Shown one piece after another: positions 52,568 through 61,476 of a stretch of 64,000 nt of DNA. The stretch is from Candidatus Woesearchaeota archaeon (GTDB taxonomy: Archaea; Nanobdellota; Nanobdellia; Woesearchaeales; UBA12501), in assembly GCA_030651375.1 (NCBI GenBank), contig JAUSFM010000015.1, positions 124,001 to 188,000 on the forward strand. The letters run 5' to 3'. Numbering within the stretch: position 1 is the stretch's first letter; every line of letters starts with the position of its first letter. Below the pieces are notes generated by a model. It had not been told where the DNA came from, searched no databases, and saw nothing but the letters and a program-made list of their open reading frames with translations. Position numbers and translations under genes: made by a program.

Positions 52568-54796
52568 TTATCTCACGACTGGCGCAAACACGGGCGCTTC
52601 TTCATCGCCGGGGTCGTTGGTGAGGCGTATCTCTTGTCCTGTTTCTAAATCATGGCGGTATAAATCTTTGGTGCCGTTGCGGTCGGAGACGAAGACCATT
52701 GAGCGACCATCAGGAGAAATAGTTGGTTCACGGTCTTCGGATCCGAAAGTATTTGTAAGATTTATTTCTCTTTCACCATCTTTCAAAAAAATATCATAGT
52801 TAACATCCATTAATCGCATAAAAACATATCTTGTACTATCAGGTAACCAGCGTGGTACTATCTCATTTACTCCTGTGCCAACTTCTTGTCTTCTTTCTCC
52901 GGTCTGAAGATTCACTGAGTACACATTCCAGTTCCCATCAATAGCTGCACTTAACACTTTTGTCCCGTCAGGAGAAACTTCAATCTGCGCATTGTTGCCG
53001 TTTCCAGAAACTATTCTGGTTTCACTTCCATCTCTTTTGGTAACGCTCAGTCCGTTATTACCTTGATATACTAAGTATGAACTATCAGGTAACCATTTGA
53101 CATGTCCATGTACAAATGTGTCTATCTGCCGTGTTTCTCGTGTTTCAAGATTGATCACTTTTAGTGTGTTTATGTTCTGAGATACATACGCTATGTGAGT
53201 TCCATCAGGAGAATATTCAACATCATATACCTGAGGTTCTTGCGGTATTGGTATCTGTTCCCTGTCTCTTGATTGTACAATGATCCGATGTATTTCATTT
53301 TCTGGTGGTCCTCTTCCTGAATCTGATATGAACGCTATCCATTGAGCATCAGGTGACCAACTGACTGGGACGGTATATTCAGGATACTCGTTGTTCCATT
53401 CGGATATATTTGGTGAATTTGTGAGATTTTGTTTATGTTGGCCATCTACATCTATCACACAAACATCTTTAGTTCCATTTGGGGTGCATATATATGCAAT
53501 CAATAAGCCACACCATCCTGCATTATCACTTTCACCATCACAATCCTGATCAATACCATCTCCGCAGACTTCCATATGTGACGGAATAATCGGCGCATTG
53601 CAACGTGTCTCTAATCCACTCGGCGCACATTCTTTCACTCCGTTTGCTGTACATGCGCCAAGAAGTCCGTTGTTACACGCCGCTCCAACATCATACCCAT
53701 TATTCGCAACACCGTTACAATCAGCATCAGTCCCATCGCACCGTTCTTGCCCCGGCAGCCCCGCTTCAGCATTGCACATTGTTCCAATCCCTTCCGGTGC
53801 GCATAGAGTTACTCCTGTTCGTGCGCATGCACCAAGGCCTTCAGTGCATCGTGCGCCGACATTATAATTATCATCGACAATGCCATTGCAGTCGTCATCG
53901 TTGCCATTGCATGATTCCGGTGCTGGCCCGCGGTAGCCGATGCAGTCACTCCATTGTCCGGCAAGGTCGCAGATTTGTACGCCTGTTCGGCATTCTCCAA
54001 TGTTGCTGTCGCCGCATTCGCGGAGTGTCGCAATTATACATTCACATAATGGATCAATCGCGCCGTCGCAGTCGTCATCAATGACATTGCATTGTTCGGG
54101 CATTGCAGGGTTGATGTTCCGATTGTTATCGTTACAGTCTCCCGATTGGAGGGTATATCCATCGGGCATTTCACACGCTTGAAATGGTTGCGCAAGATCG
54201 CCAAATCCATCATGGTCAAAGTCGCGATAGAATGTTCTTAAAACGCCCTCGTCTATTTGGCGGCTGCAATTATCATCTTGCCCATTGCAAATTTCTGGTC
54301 GGGGAGTTATTTCGGGCTGGGTGAGAGCGTATTGTAATCTGCCTTCAAGATTCATGCAGGTTAACACGCCTTCACGGCAGTTGCCAACACCAGCAGTGCC
54401 TGCTGGACCGTTGTAAAACCTGCTGGTCATTCCTTCAGTGCACGGTGGCTGTACATCTGGTAATCGGCTACTATCCATTGCTTGATACGTTGCATCAACA
54501 TTATGCATTTGTTCTGCATCGTGCGCGTCAACTCGTTGCGCTCCATCATAAACGTCAGATTGTTTCGTTGCGTCGTATGCTATCATTGCATCAACACTTT
54601 GTTCATACGCATCGTGTTGATATCCAACATCATGCGCTGGATATCCTGCGTCTTTTTTGTTGTTGCCAGTATCAGTCGAGCCATGAACGGCAGCGTCTCG
54701 TTGAAAAGAAGATGGTATATTTTTTGAATCTTCACATCCCATTATTCCAGCAGCAGTCAATCCCATTGCAAACATAACGCTTCTAAATAATCCCAT
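52568..54796 (-). CDS. Putative lipoprotein with MopE-type motifs and TolB-like propeller
   Basis: A 742-residue exported protein. The signal ends at IMGC (Cys 21), an acceptable lipobox. Residues ~30-115 are Asp/His/Ala-rich and low complexity. Five Cys/Asp motifs of the kind CNGxDDxCxGxxDx (e.g. ESCNGNDDDCNGIVDD, EQCNVIDDDCDGAID) cover about 160-430 and would bind metal, as in MopE-like proteins. The C-terminal ~300 residues show repeated PDG blades (WSPDAQWIAFIS, YSPDGTHIAYVS, ISPDGRSMVFVS), a TolB-like beta-propeller. Domain style is that of bacterial surface lipoproteins; probable horizontal transfer. Confidence 0.85.
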   Translation of the reverse strand: MGLFRSVMFAMGLTAAGIMGCEDSKNIPSSFQRDAAVHGSTDTGNNKKDAGYPAHDVGYQHDAYEQSVDAMIAYDATKQSDVYDGAQRVDAHDAEQMHNVDATYQAMDSSRLPDVQPPCTEGMTSRFYNGPAGTAGVGNCREGVLTCMNLEGRLQYALTQPEITPRPEICNGQDDNCSRQIDEGVLRTFYRDFDHDGFGDLAQPFQACEMPDGYTLQSGDCNDNNRNINPAMPEQCNVIDDDCDGAIDPLCECIIATLRECGDSNIGECRTGVQICDLAGQWSDCIGYRGPAPESCNGNDDDCNGIVDDNYNVGARCTEGLGACARTGVTLCAPEGIGTMCNAEAGLPGQERCDGTDADCNGVANNGYDVGAACNNGLLGACTANGVKECAPSGLETRCNAPIIPSHMEVCGDGIDQDCDGESDNAGWCGLLIAYICTPNGTKDVCVIDVDGQHKQNLTNSPNISEWNNEYPEYTVPVSWSPDAQWIAFISDSGRGPPENEIHRIIVQSRDREQIPIPQEPQVYDVEYSPDGTHIAYVSQNINTLKVINLETRETRQIDTFVHGHVKWLPDSSYLVYQGNNGLSVTKRDGSETRIVSGNGNNAQIEVSPDGTKVLSAAIDGNWNVYSVNLQTGERRQEVGTGVNEIVPRWLPDSTRYVFMRLMDVNYDIFLKDGEREINLTNTFGSEDREPTISPDGRSMVFVSDRNGTKDLYRHDLETGQEIRLTNDPGDEEAPVFAPVVR

Positions 54797-54846
54797 GAGC
54801 GCTGGGGATGAGGAACATTATTTAAACCTTTGCGTGAGCAGCGCCA

Positions 54847-54980
54847 TTCCACTGGACAGGCCAATCAGGACGTTGGGCTTTGGGTATTGGGCAACTTCCA
54901 CTGGACAGGCCAAAAATGCCATAAACCTAATGCCTAAGGCCTAATGCCCAATCTCCCGGTACCACTGGACACTGGACAGG
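54847..54980. repeat. Iteron-like repeats
   Basis: Two 18-bp copies of TTCCACTGGACAGGCCAA (54847-54864 and 54896-54913) and a third variant, CCACTGGACACTGGACAGG (54962-54980). The reverse complement, TGTCCAGTGGAA, is 10 of 12 like the archaeal ORB core. Between copies 2 and 3 is the dyad GCCTAAGGC. The repeats sit 45-175 bp upstream of the BRO-N gene. May be an initiator- or regulator-binding site. Confidence 0.5.
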
Positions 54981-55022
54981 TGCGCGTGAGGTTTATATAG
55001 TACTTCGCCTCGAATCATAGAC

Positions 55023-55844
55023 GTGGAGCAAAAAGACGTATTGGTGGTGTTTCAGGACAAGAGCATTAGGCGAGTCTGGCATAATGACGAATGGTATTTC
55101 TCAGTGGTTGATGTTGTTGAAGCACTTACCGAGAGTCCGAGTCCACGGCAGTATTGGGGTGTCTTAAAAGGAAGAGAAAACCAGTTGTTAACATTTTGTT
55201 TACAACTGAAATTACCCTCATCAGATGGTAAATCTTACGAAACTGACTGCTCCAGCACTAAAAACATGTTCCGAATCATCCAATCCATCCCCTCACCAAA
55301 GGCTGAACCATTCAAACAATGGCTTGCCAAAGTCGGCTATGAGCGTGTTCAAGAAATACAAAACCCCGAATTGGCGCAACAGCGCATGAAAGAATTGTAC
55401 AAGGCAAAGGGATATTCTGATGAATGGATTGAGAAACGAGTGCGCGGCATCGCAGTTCGGCAGGAATTGACTGACGAATGGAAACAGCGGGGTGTTGATG
55501 AAGGAAAAGAATTTGCCATCTTGACCAACGAGATAAGCACGGCAACCTTTGGCAAGACTGTTGACGAATATAAAAACTTCAAGAATCTTAACAAAGAAAA
55601 CCTGCGTGACCACATGAACGACTTAGAGCTTATTTTCACCATGTTGGGTGAAGCATCAACCACAAAAATAGCCAGCGGCAAAAATGCGCAGGGATTTCCA
55701 GAAAATAAGGATGCTGCACACAAAGGCGGCGCCATTGCAGGCGACGCGCGAAAAAAACTTGAAATTGAATCAGGCACCGCAGTCAGCACCGGAGAAAACT
55801 ATCTTGCTGAACCTGAAAAACATACGAGAAAACGGTTACAGTAA
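55023..55844 (+). CDS. BRO-N domain protein (phage antirepressor-like)
   Basis: A 273-residue DNA-binding protein with an N-terminal BRO-N domain (residues ~10-100: VVFQDKSIRRVWHNDEWYFSVVDVVEALTES), seen in phage antirepressors and DinD-like proteins. The rest is charged and helical with no recognised domain, although LGVAS- and AHKGGAIAGDAR-type segments also occur in DinD-like relatives. The GTG start fits a TATA box (tttatata) about 27 bp upstream. The repeats upstream may be its regulatory or mobile-element context. Confidence 0.78.
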   Translation: MEQKDVLVVFQDKSIRRVWHNDEWYFSVVDVVEALTESPSPRQYWGVLKGRENQLLTFCLQLKLPSSDGKSYETDCSSTKNMFRIIQSIPSPKAEPFKQWLAKVGYERVQEIQNPELAQQRMKELYKAKGYSDEWIEKRVRGIAVRQELTDEWKQRGVDEGKEFAILTNEISTATFGKTVDEYKNFKNLNKENLRDHMNDLELIFTMLGEASTTKIASGKNAQGFPENKDAAHKGGAIAGDARKKLEIESGTAVSTGENYLAEPEKHTRKRLQ

Positions 55845-55852
55845 CCGTAGAA

Positions 55853-56554
55853 CTATTTCCCCAGTTCCATTCCCACGGCAGTATCAATTTCCTCGACGCG
55901 GATGGCGCAGCCGCGGAGTTTCATGCCCCAGAGCATTCCTTGGAGAAGATGCTTTCTGGCTTGGGGAAAGCTCGTCACAAGTGAATCAAGAATGCCATGT
56001 TCGTACGCAACCAGCGCGAGCTCGGTTGAGCGAATGAAACGCAGGCCGCGCGTCATTTTTTTGAGTTCAGCAATATTATTTTTGTCAAACGAAATTCTGC
56101 GCTCAAGCTTGCGCTCGAGCAGCACGCCGAGTTGTGCTGCATCTTCAAACAGCATGCGCGTGGTGCGCTCGTCAATCACTATAGCATCCGCATTTCTGCT
56201 CATCGCAGCAGCCACCACTTCAATTTCTGCTGGGTGGCAGAGCTTGAGCCATGAGCCGTTTGCCCGCAGAGAATGGTTGGTCATCTCCAACAGTTTTCTT
56301 GTCTGCTGGCGAAAGTGCTTTTCTCCCAGTACCGTGAGCACGCCATCATCAATACATTTGAGAATTTGCAGCGCCTCGAATTTAAATCTCTTGATTTCAA
56401 TCGGTTTATCAACAAGTTCAGCCTTCACTTTTTGGGTGATGAAAAACTCTCCGTGGAACTGTTTTTTTAATTCTCGGAGAATCCACAGGAGATTGTTAGT
56501 CGTCAAGCTGATGATGGGGCCGGTGTCGAATATAATCGCGCGTTCCATAGTCAT
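55853..56554 (-). CDS. PIN-domain nuclease
   Basis: A 233-residue protein with a PIN-like core: FDTGPIISL near the N-terminus (first Asp), a Glu in AEIEVVAAAMSR, and DAIVIDERTTRMLFE (later acidic residues). PIN domains are metal-dependent RNases; some act as VapC toxins. The ATG overlaps the stop of the upstream 187-residue gene (ATGA), so it is in one operon. Longer than VapC (about 130 residues), so it may be a housekeeping RNase instead. Confidence 0.75.
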   Translation of the reverse strand: MTMERAIIFDTGPIISLTTNNLLWILRELKKQFHGEFFITQKVKAELVDKPIEIKRFKFEALQILKCIDDGVLTVLGEKHFRQQTRKLLEMTNHSLRANGSWLKLCHPAEIEVVAAAMSRNADAIVIDERTTRMLFEDAAQLGVLLERKLERRISFDKNNIAELKKMTRGLRFIRSTELALVAYEHGILDSLVTSFPQARKHLLQGMLWGMKLRGCAIRVEEIDTAVGMELGK

Positions 56555-57114
56555 GCCCCAAACAGGCTGCGGGCGAATTTCAGCCGCTGTTTCATTTCTT
56601 CTCTTCCCGTGTTGGTGTCAGACGCTGCTTCCGGAATGCCCGTTTTTCCGACGTAACTCATCAGGTCCCAGTGCGACACGCCGAGTGTTTCAGCGGCGCT
56701 GGCAAGAGAAATTCCATGTTCATACAGCCGGCTGCCCTTGACCGTTTGTGCATGATAGACAATACTTTTCAGGTAGCGCTTAATTTTCGGGTCTTTCTGG
56801 CCGAGCACGCCGCCCAGCCGCTGAAAAATCTGGCGAAATCCGGACTGATTGCCCTTGTTCAGGCAGTCCTGCGCCCGAAGAAATTGAGAAACAATTTCAT
56901 CATCCAGTCCCTGGTCATAAAAATCGCGCGACACAATCTTGAACAGTGTGTACACCACCACGGCAACGGCTATGGCGTCCTCATCACCATAGATGCTGGC
57001 GCTGTGGGTTGTCTGGTTGCTGATGTCCCGCAGGTCAAAATACTTTTTGGCGCGGAACGCTTCGATGACTTTTTGGATGACTGCAAGAATGTCCTCTTTT
57101 ACTTTATCGTTCAT
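56551..57114 (-). CDS. Helical protein upstream of the PIN gene
   Basis: A 187-residue helical protein. The C-terminal half contains LASAAETLGVSHWDLMSYVGKTG, a helix-turn-helix-like stretch, so it may bind DNA or RNA. Overlaps the PIN gene start, TATA box 26 bp upstream. It could be an antitoxin-like or regulatory partner of the PIN protein; this is inference from the overlap. Confidence 0.65.
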   Translation of the reverse strand: MNDKVKEDILAVIQKVIEAFRAKKYFDLRDISNQTTHSASIYGDEDAIAVAVVVYTLFKIVSRDFYDQGLDDEIVSQFLRAQDCLNKGNQSGFRQIFQRLGGVLGQKDPKIKRYLKSIVYHAQTVKGSRLYEHGISLASAAETLGVSHWDLMSYVGKTGIPEAASDTNTGREEMKQRLKFARSLFGA

Positions 57115-57252
57115 ACACTCATTACTGTTTTTGATTTATAAATAGTTTGTGCTCAGGATACAACGGCTTCATACAACTCCAACCTATAAACTGCTGTTGC
57201 ACAACATTTATAAAACAAAGCGTATGAACGATTTCGGGACGAGTGATACTGG

Positions 57253-57984
57253 GTGGCACGAAAAAAGAAGGACAAAAAGGAAAAAGAGCAGGCAGTGCCC
57301 GAAACAACTGAAGCGCCGGCAGAGCCGCTTCTGGGCGCACAGCCGGGCATGTTTGGTTTTCTCAAAGGATTCTTCAACCGGTTCCTCAACGACCTCTTCG
57401 GCGGCCAGCGGCAGGTAAAACTCGGACTCTACGGCCCGCCAAACGGCGGCAAAACAACCATCGCCAACAGAATTTGCACTGACTGGCTGGGCGAAGAAAT
57501 GGGCAGTGTTTCTCCCATTCCCCACGAGACGCGGGAAATACAGTCCAAAGACAAAATTACCATCAAAAAAGGAAAAAAACAGCTCTCATTCAGCTTGGTT
57601 GACACGCCGGGCATTGCGACGAAAATCGATTATGAAGAATTTATCCGCAGCGGGCTCGCGCCGAGCGTCGCGAAAAAACGGGCAAAGGAAGCAACCAAAG
57701 GAGTTATCGATTCCATCAAGTGGCTCGACGACATGGACTGCGTTATCGTCGTGCTCGACGCCACCAAAGACCCGTATTCACAAGTGAACATCACCATCAT
57801 CGGCAATCTTGCTGCACGAGATATTCCCGTGCTGCTCGTAGCAAACAAGATTGATTTGCGCAAGGCAGACGAGAAAAAAATATCAGCAGCGTTTCCCCAA
57901 TACGACATTGTGCCCATGAGCGCGAAAAAGGGCACGAACATCGAAGGGCTGTATGAAGCGCTCTTCAAGCTCGCATCAAAGTAA
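57253..57984 (+). CDS. Era/Der-like small GTPase
   Basis: A 243-residue GTPase. Motifs: Walker A YGPPNGGKTTIANR, G3 VDTPG, and G4 NKID. An N-terminal basic and Ala-rich stretch (residues 1-30) precedes a helical segment. The GTG start is set by a TATA-like box at 57207-57215. First gene of an archaeal cluster with DUF2073-like and Zn-ribbon proteins; the partners suggest a ribosome- or RNA-related task. Confidence 0.88.
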   Translation: MARKKKDKKEKEQAVPETTEAPAEPLLGAQPGMFGFLKGFFNRFLNDLFGGQRQVKLGLYGPPNGGKTTIANRICTDWLGEEMGSVSPIPHETREIQSKDKITIKKGKKQLSFSLVDTPGIATKIDYEEFIRSGLAPSVAKKRAKEATKGVIDSIKWLDDMDCVIVVLDATKDPYSQVNITIIGNLAARDIPVLLVANKIDLRKADEKKISAAFPQYDIVPMSAKKGTNIEGLYEALFKLASK

Positions 57985-58088
57985 CACAACGTACCAACAA
58001 AACTAACAACGAAAAATCCATATTCAAAAAACTATTTAAAGAAATAGAGGTTAGACACACCAGAACAGAGTAAGAAAAGAGGTTTCAT

Positions 58089-58532
58089 ATGGCCTTAACG
58101 CTCCAATTCGTGCCACACAACCAGATTGAGAATCTGAGCTCGCTCGGCAGAATCAGGAAACTCCTTAACATTGCCAAGCAGGATCGTATTGTGCTCCTCG
58201 AAGGTCGGCTCACCAAGGAAGAGGAAGCCGAACTCATCAAGATAACCATGGAGGAAATCAATGCTGAATTCAAGGGCATTGAGCTGGCAATTATTTACCC
58301 CAACGAAAACCTTCCTGATGACCTGCTTCAGAAATTAAAGTACACATTCTTATGGGCGCTCATGGGCAATCGGCTCGGCCTTACGATCATCGGACCGGCA
58401 ACCATAGTCAAGGAAATCAAGCGCGACCCAAACAAGATACAGCTCTTCACTCAGCTCGGCAAGCGAAAAGTAAAGAAACTCAAACTGCGCAGCGACCGAC
58501 CAACTGCGCGAAAACAAAAGCGGAGAAGGTGA
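58089..58532 (+). CDS. DUF2073-like archaeal protein
   Basis: A 147-residue protein with a mixed fold followed by a highly basic tail (KVKKLKLRSDRPTARKQKRRR) likely to bind RNA. Resembles the archaeal DUF2073 family, usually next to an Era-like GTPase and a Zn-ribbon protein as here. SD-like gaggttt before ATG; TATA-like tatttaaa about 56 bp upstream. Function unknown. Confidence 0.75.
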   Translation: MALTLQFVPHNQIENLSSLGRIRKLLNIAKQDRIVLLEGRLTKEEEAELIKITMEEINAEFKGIELAIIYPNENLPDDLLQKLKYTFLWALMGNRLGLTIIGPATIVKEIKRDPNKIQLFTQLGKRKVKKLKLRSDRPTARKQKRRR

Positions 58533-58538
58533 TAAGCA

Positions 58539-58931
58539 ATGCCGCACCAATGCGTCCGCTGCAACCAGTTTTATGAAGACGGTTCGAATGAAATAATCAA
58601 GGGCTGCTCATGCGGCGCGAAACTCTTCTTTTTCATCAAAAAAGAAAAAATGGAAAAACTGCGCGCGGTGCAGGAACAGTTTGTTGCACTGCCTGAAGCG
58701 GAAAAGAAACAAATTGAAAAAGACGTTTTTTCCGTCATGGGCGTTGAGGAAGAGGAGCAGGACGAGCCGGTTATTCTTGACATTGAATCCATCCGCGTGG
58801 TCAAGCCCGGAAAATTCGAGCTCGATCTCGTCAACCTCTTCAACAAGGAAAATCCCATCATCTTCAAGCTTGGGGAGGGCAAGTACATGATTGACCTGCC
58901 GGAAACCTTCCGCCGGCGGCGGACGTTATGA
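58539..58931 (+). CDS. Zn-ribbon protein of the GTPase cluster
   Basis: A 130-residue protein with an N-terminal Zn ribbon (CVRCNQFY...GCSCG) and a mixed C-terminal region. It lies 6 bp after the DUF2073-like gene and overlaps the peroxiredoxin start by 4 bp (ATGA). Similar to DUF2072-type Zn-ribbon proteins found with the same archaeal GTPase. Function unknown. Confidence 0.78.
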   Translation: MPHQCVRCNQFYEDGSNEIIKGCSCGAKLFFFIKKEKMEKLRAVQEQFVALPEAEKKQIEKDVFSVMGVEEEEQDEPVILDIESIRVVKPGKFELDLVNLFNKENPIIFKLGEGKYMIDLPETFRRRRTL

Positions 58932-59389
58932 CACTCGGTGCAGGAGACCCCGCGCCTGATTTTTCGCTGCGGGACAAAGATGGCATAAAACATTCTCTTG
59001 ACAGCGCGCGCTATACTGTGCTGTACTTTTACCCCCACGACAACACACCTGGCTGCACCATTGAATCCCAGGAGTTTACCTCATTGCTCGAAGATTTCGG
59101 AATGTACGACACCCAAGTCATTGGCATTTCCGGCGGCGATGATGAGAGCAAAAAAACATTTTGCGACAAGCATCATTTAAGCGTGGTATTGTTGTCTGAC
59201 CCTGATTTTATTGTTGCGAAACAATACAGCGTGTACGGAACCCGCATGACGCAGCATGGACCCGTGACGGGGATAAAAAGAACGACATTCATTATTGACC
59301 ATAACCGAGAAATTCTTCGTGTGTATGAAGACGTCAAGCCCGAAGGGCACGCCGCAGAAGTGCTCGAGCTGATTGCGGGGATGGGATGA
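58928..59389 (+). CDS. bcp: Peroxiredoxin (BCP/AhpC-TSA family)
   Basis: Thiol peroxidase that reduces H2O2 and alkyl peroxides. The peroxidatic Cys is in DNTPGCTIESQEF (about residue 41); a second Cys (TFCDKH) follows and could resolve the disulfide. Length 153, with the PxxxTxxC-type active-site set and RTTFIID. Translationally coupled to the Zn-ribbon gene. Confidence 0.92.
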   Translation: MTLGAGDPAPDFSLRDKDGIKHSLDSARYTVLYFYPHDNTPGCTIESQEFTSLLEDFGMYDTQVIGISGGDDESKKTFCDKHHLSVVLLSDPDFIVAKQYSVYGTRMTQHGPVTGIKRTTFIIDHNREILRVYEDVKPEGHAAEVLELIAGMG

Positions 59390-59470
59390 TGAAACTGAAC
59401 ATCACAAATTGGCCGTGGTGGGTGAAAGGGGAGGAATAAAGAAAAATAAAAAAATAAATTAAAAATAATT

Positions 59471-59623
59471 TTAATGGTTTTTAAGCCAGATAAGGTGTAT
59501 GAACACTCCGAGTCCCAAAATCACCCAAGCACCCTGCATCCCAGCTAACACTCCTAGTGCGCCGATCAAGCAAAGTATACTCGCCGGATTCTTCGCAACA
59601 ATTAAAATTTTGTTTAGGTCCAT
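59471..59623 (-). CDS. 50-residue two-helix membrane protein
   Basis: MDLNKILIVAKNPASILCLIG... with two hydrophobic stretches (about 14-27 and 31-44) and a short basic tail ending WLKNH. The SD AAAGGAGG is ten nucleotides before the ATG. It sits behind a ~90-nt leader that begins with a predicted pseudoknot, starting at a TATA box at 59738-59746. Too small for family assignment; perhaps a stress or transport accessory protein. It shares promoter elements with the 42-residue gene at 10.7 kb. Confidence 0.78.
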   Translation of the reverse strand: MDLNKILIVAKNPASILCLIGALGVLAGMQGAWVILGLGVFIHLIWLKNH

Positions 59624-59662
59624 GCAAACATTTCCTCCTTTACATTTTTAATTTTTTGGAGA

Positions 59663-59712
59663 AATCAGAAAACGCGCCAAAAGAGGACTGCATTTCTGAT
59701 TCATCCTCTTTT
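59663..59712 (-). promoter_or_regulatory. Predicted H-type pseudoknot in the 5' leader
   Basis: Two interleaved perfect inverted repeats: AATCAGAAA (59663-59671) with TTTCTGATT (59693-59701), and AAAAGAGGA (59679-59687) with TCCTCTTTT (59704-59712). Their order (A, B, A', B') makes a pseudoknot of two 9-bp stems. The transcript from the TATA box should begin about 59715, so the structure forms at its 5' end. A CU-rich segment just after it can also pair with the SD region GGAGGAAA, so ligand- or temperature-controlled translation is possible. Not matched to a known riboswitch. Confidence 0.5.
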
Positions 59713-59737
59713 AACAAAGACACCATTCATAGACGTG

Positions 59738-59746
59738 TATAAAAAT
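59738..59746 (-). promoter_or_regulatory. TATA box of the 50-residue membrane protein gene
   Basis: ATTTTTATA on the minus strand within ACAACATTTTTATA, the same 14-mer as at 10.9 kb. Confidence 0.5.
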
Positions 59747-59900
59747 GTTGTGGTGGAAACTATAGTTTTGAGTAAACACGTTTTAGGATTCGCGAGTAAC
59801 AAAAACAAGAAAAAAATAATCAGTTCAACTGTCTTTTTATCATCTTGTTTTAACGAATTCACCAAAAAAAGTATAAAGAGTAATTAATTTTCTAACGCCC

Positions 59901-60236
59901 ATGACACCCCAATTCGCCTTCATCAAAACCTTCGGCGACTACCCCTTGATTCGCGTACTTGATTTCTTGATATATTCGCGCGACTTTGATTACCCGCTCA
60001 CGGAAATTGCGAAAAATGCTGGTGTCAATTTTCAAACCCTAAAAAAAATATGGCCGCAACTTGAGGAAAATAAGATAATCATTAAAACACGAACACTTGC
60101 CGGCGCAACCTTGTACAAAATAAACATGGCCAACCCGGTTGTTAAGAAAATAATTGAGCTGAACAATTTTCTCTGCTGGAAACAGGTTGAAGAACAGAAA
60201 GAAGATGAACCACTACTGGAACCGGCGATTGTGTGA
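59901..60236 (+). CDS. Winged-helix DNA-binding protein
   Basis: An 111-residue protein with a winged-helix core (TEIAKNAGVNFQTLKKIWPQLEENKIIIKT) and a basic/acidic tail. ArsR/MarR-like size. TATA-like aagtataaa 27 bp upstream. Convergent with ychF, with no gap. Probably a small transcription regulator; target unknown. Confidence 0.75.
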   Translation: MTPQFAFIKTFGDYPLIRVLDFLIYSRDFDYPLTEIAKNAGVNFQTLKKIWPQLEENKIIIKTRTLAGATLYKINMANPVVKKIIELNNFLCWKQVEEQKEDEPLLEPAIV

Positions 60237-61433
60237 TTATTTCCTCGTCACAATCTCGACCACATCGCGGTGTTTCAGCGGGTGGTCCTTGCCCACGGGC
60301 ATTTTCTTCTTCACGTCCATTGCCTTGACAAACTGATTGCCGAGATCGGTATGAATTTTGAAGGCAAAATCAAGGGCGGTTGATCCGGACTTGAGCAGAA
60401 AACAGTCCGGCAGTACGTTTCCTTTTGAGTCTTCCAATTTTGTTATCCCCCCAGGGAAAATCGCGATGTATTTTAGCAATTGGAATACTGAAAAATCAAC
60501 CACGTCCTGCACGCCGGTGCTTCCATACACTCCGAGAATTTTTTCTTGGATAAACACAAGGGCTTTTTTTTGTTTGTCTGACAGCTTTGATTCATCTTTG
60601 ACGGCAAACGTTGCAGCGCCGGGGAGATAGTCAATGAGCCCGACCCGCGCGGCTTCCCGCAGTGCCAGTTCGCTTTCTGCGCTGCATGGAATAATTTTGT
60701 AATTGGGAAATTCATTGACCGCACGGTCGAAGTTTTCCTTTGCACCCGGGACATCAATTTTGTTGGCAGCGATAATCATCGGCTTGGTTCGTTTGCGCAG
60801 CTCAGTTGCAATCTCTTTGAGCTGCGCTTCGGTCCATTCGATAATCAAATTCGGCAACTTCAATTTTTTAATGACGTCTTCGGCCATTTTTTCGTTCACG
60901 CCAAGGCCGGAGAGCTGGGTACCGATGGCACGATGCACTTCCTGCTTTTCCTGTTGGACAGTGCGTGCGAACCGTTCCCATCCTTTTTCAAGAATGCTGT
61001 AATACCACAAGTCAATCTCCAACTCAAGGAAGCGGATGTCATTCAGCGGATCGTAACTGCCTGCCTCGACAGGTTCGCCGTAGGCGTTCACGCTGCCAGA
61101 AATATCAACGACGTGGATGAGGACGTCTGCTTGCCGTAGGTCGTCAAGAAACTGATTTCCTTTTCCTTTTCCAAGGTGTGCATCCGGCACCAGCCCAGCA
61201 ACATCAATCACCTGCACCGGCACATAGCGCGTGCCTTTGGCGCAAAATCCCATTCTTGGGTTGCACTGCTTGCCAAACTCTTTATCGACGCATTCTACCC
61301 GCACATGGCCAATGCCTGAATTTGGCTTGATGGTGGTAAACGGATAATTCGCAATTTCTGCGGCGGCCAGCGTTGCCGCTCGGAAGAAGGTTGATTTTCC
61401 CGCGCTTGGTTTTCCGACGAGTCCGATGAGCAT
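60237..61433 (-). CDS. ychF: YchF/OLA1-type GTPase
   Basis: P-loop NTPase of the Obg/YchF family, 398 residues, archaeal variety. G1 GLVGKPSAGKST, G3-like DVAGLVPDAHLGKGKGNQFL, AANKID for G4, and a C-terminal TGS domain (DLGNQFVKAMDVKKKM...HRDVVEIVTRK). Binds ribosomes and can hydrolyse ATP or GTP. ATG 61433 fits a TATA box 28 bp upstream. Family known as translation-associated. Confidence 0.93.
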   Translation of the reverse strand: MLIGLVGKPSAGKSTFFRAATLAAAEIANYPFTTIKPNSGIGHVRVECVDKEFGKQCNPRMGFCAKGTRYVPVQVIDVAGLVPDAHLGKGKGNQFLDDLRQADVLIHVVDISGSVNAYGEPVEAGSYDPLNDIRFLELEIDLWYYSILEKGWERFARTVQQEKQEVHRAIGTQLSGLGVNEKMAEDVIKKLKLPNLIIEWTEAQLKEIATELRKRTKPMIIAANKIDVPGAKENFDRAVNEFPNYKIIPCSAESELALREAARVGLIDYLPGAATFAVKDESKLSDKQKKALVFIQEKILGVYGSTGVQDVVDFSVFQLLKYIAIFPGGITKLEDSKGNVLPDCFLLKSGSTALDFAFKIHTDLGNQFVKAMDVKKKMPVGKDHPLKHRDVVEIVTRK

Positions 61434-61476
61434 AGAAGAAACGGGCAAAGAAGAGGGTATTTAATGGTTGTGGTTT

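Noticed and set aside
54847-54980. CRISPR array
   Set aside because: Only three uneven repeat copies with different spacing, and no cas genes in the window.
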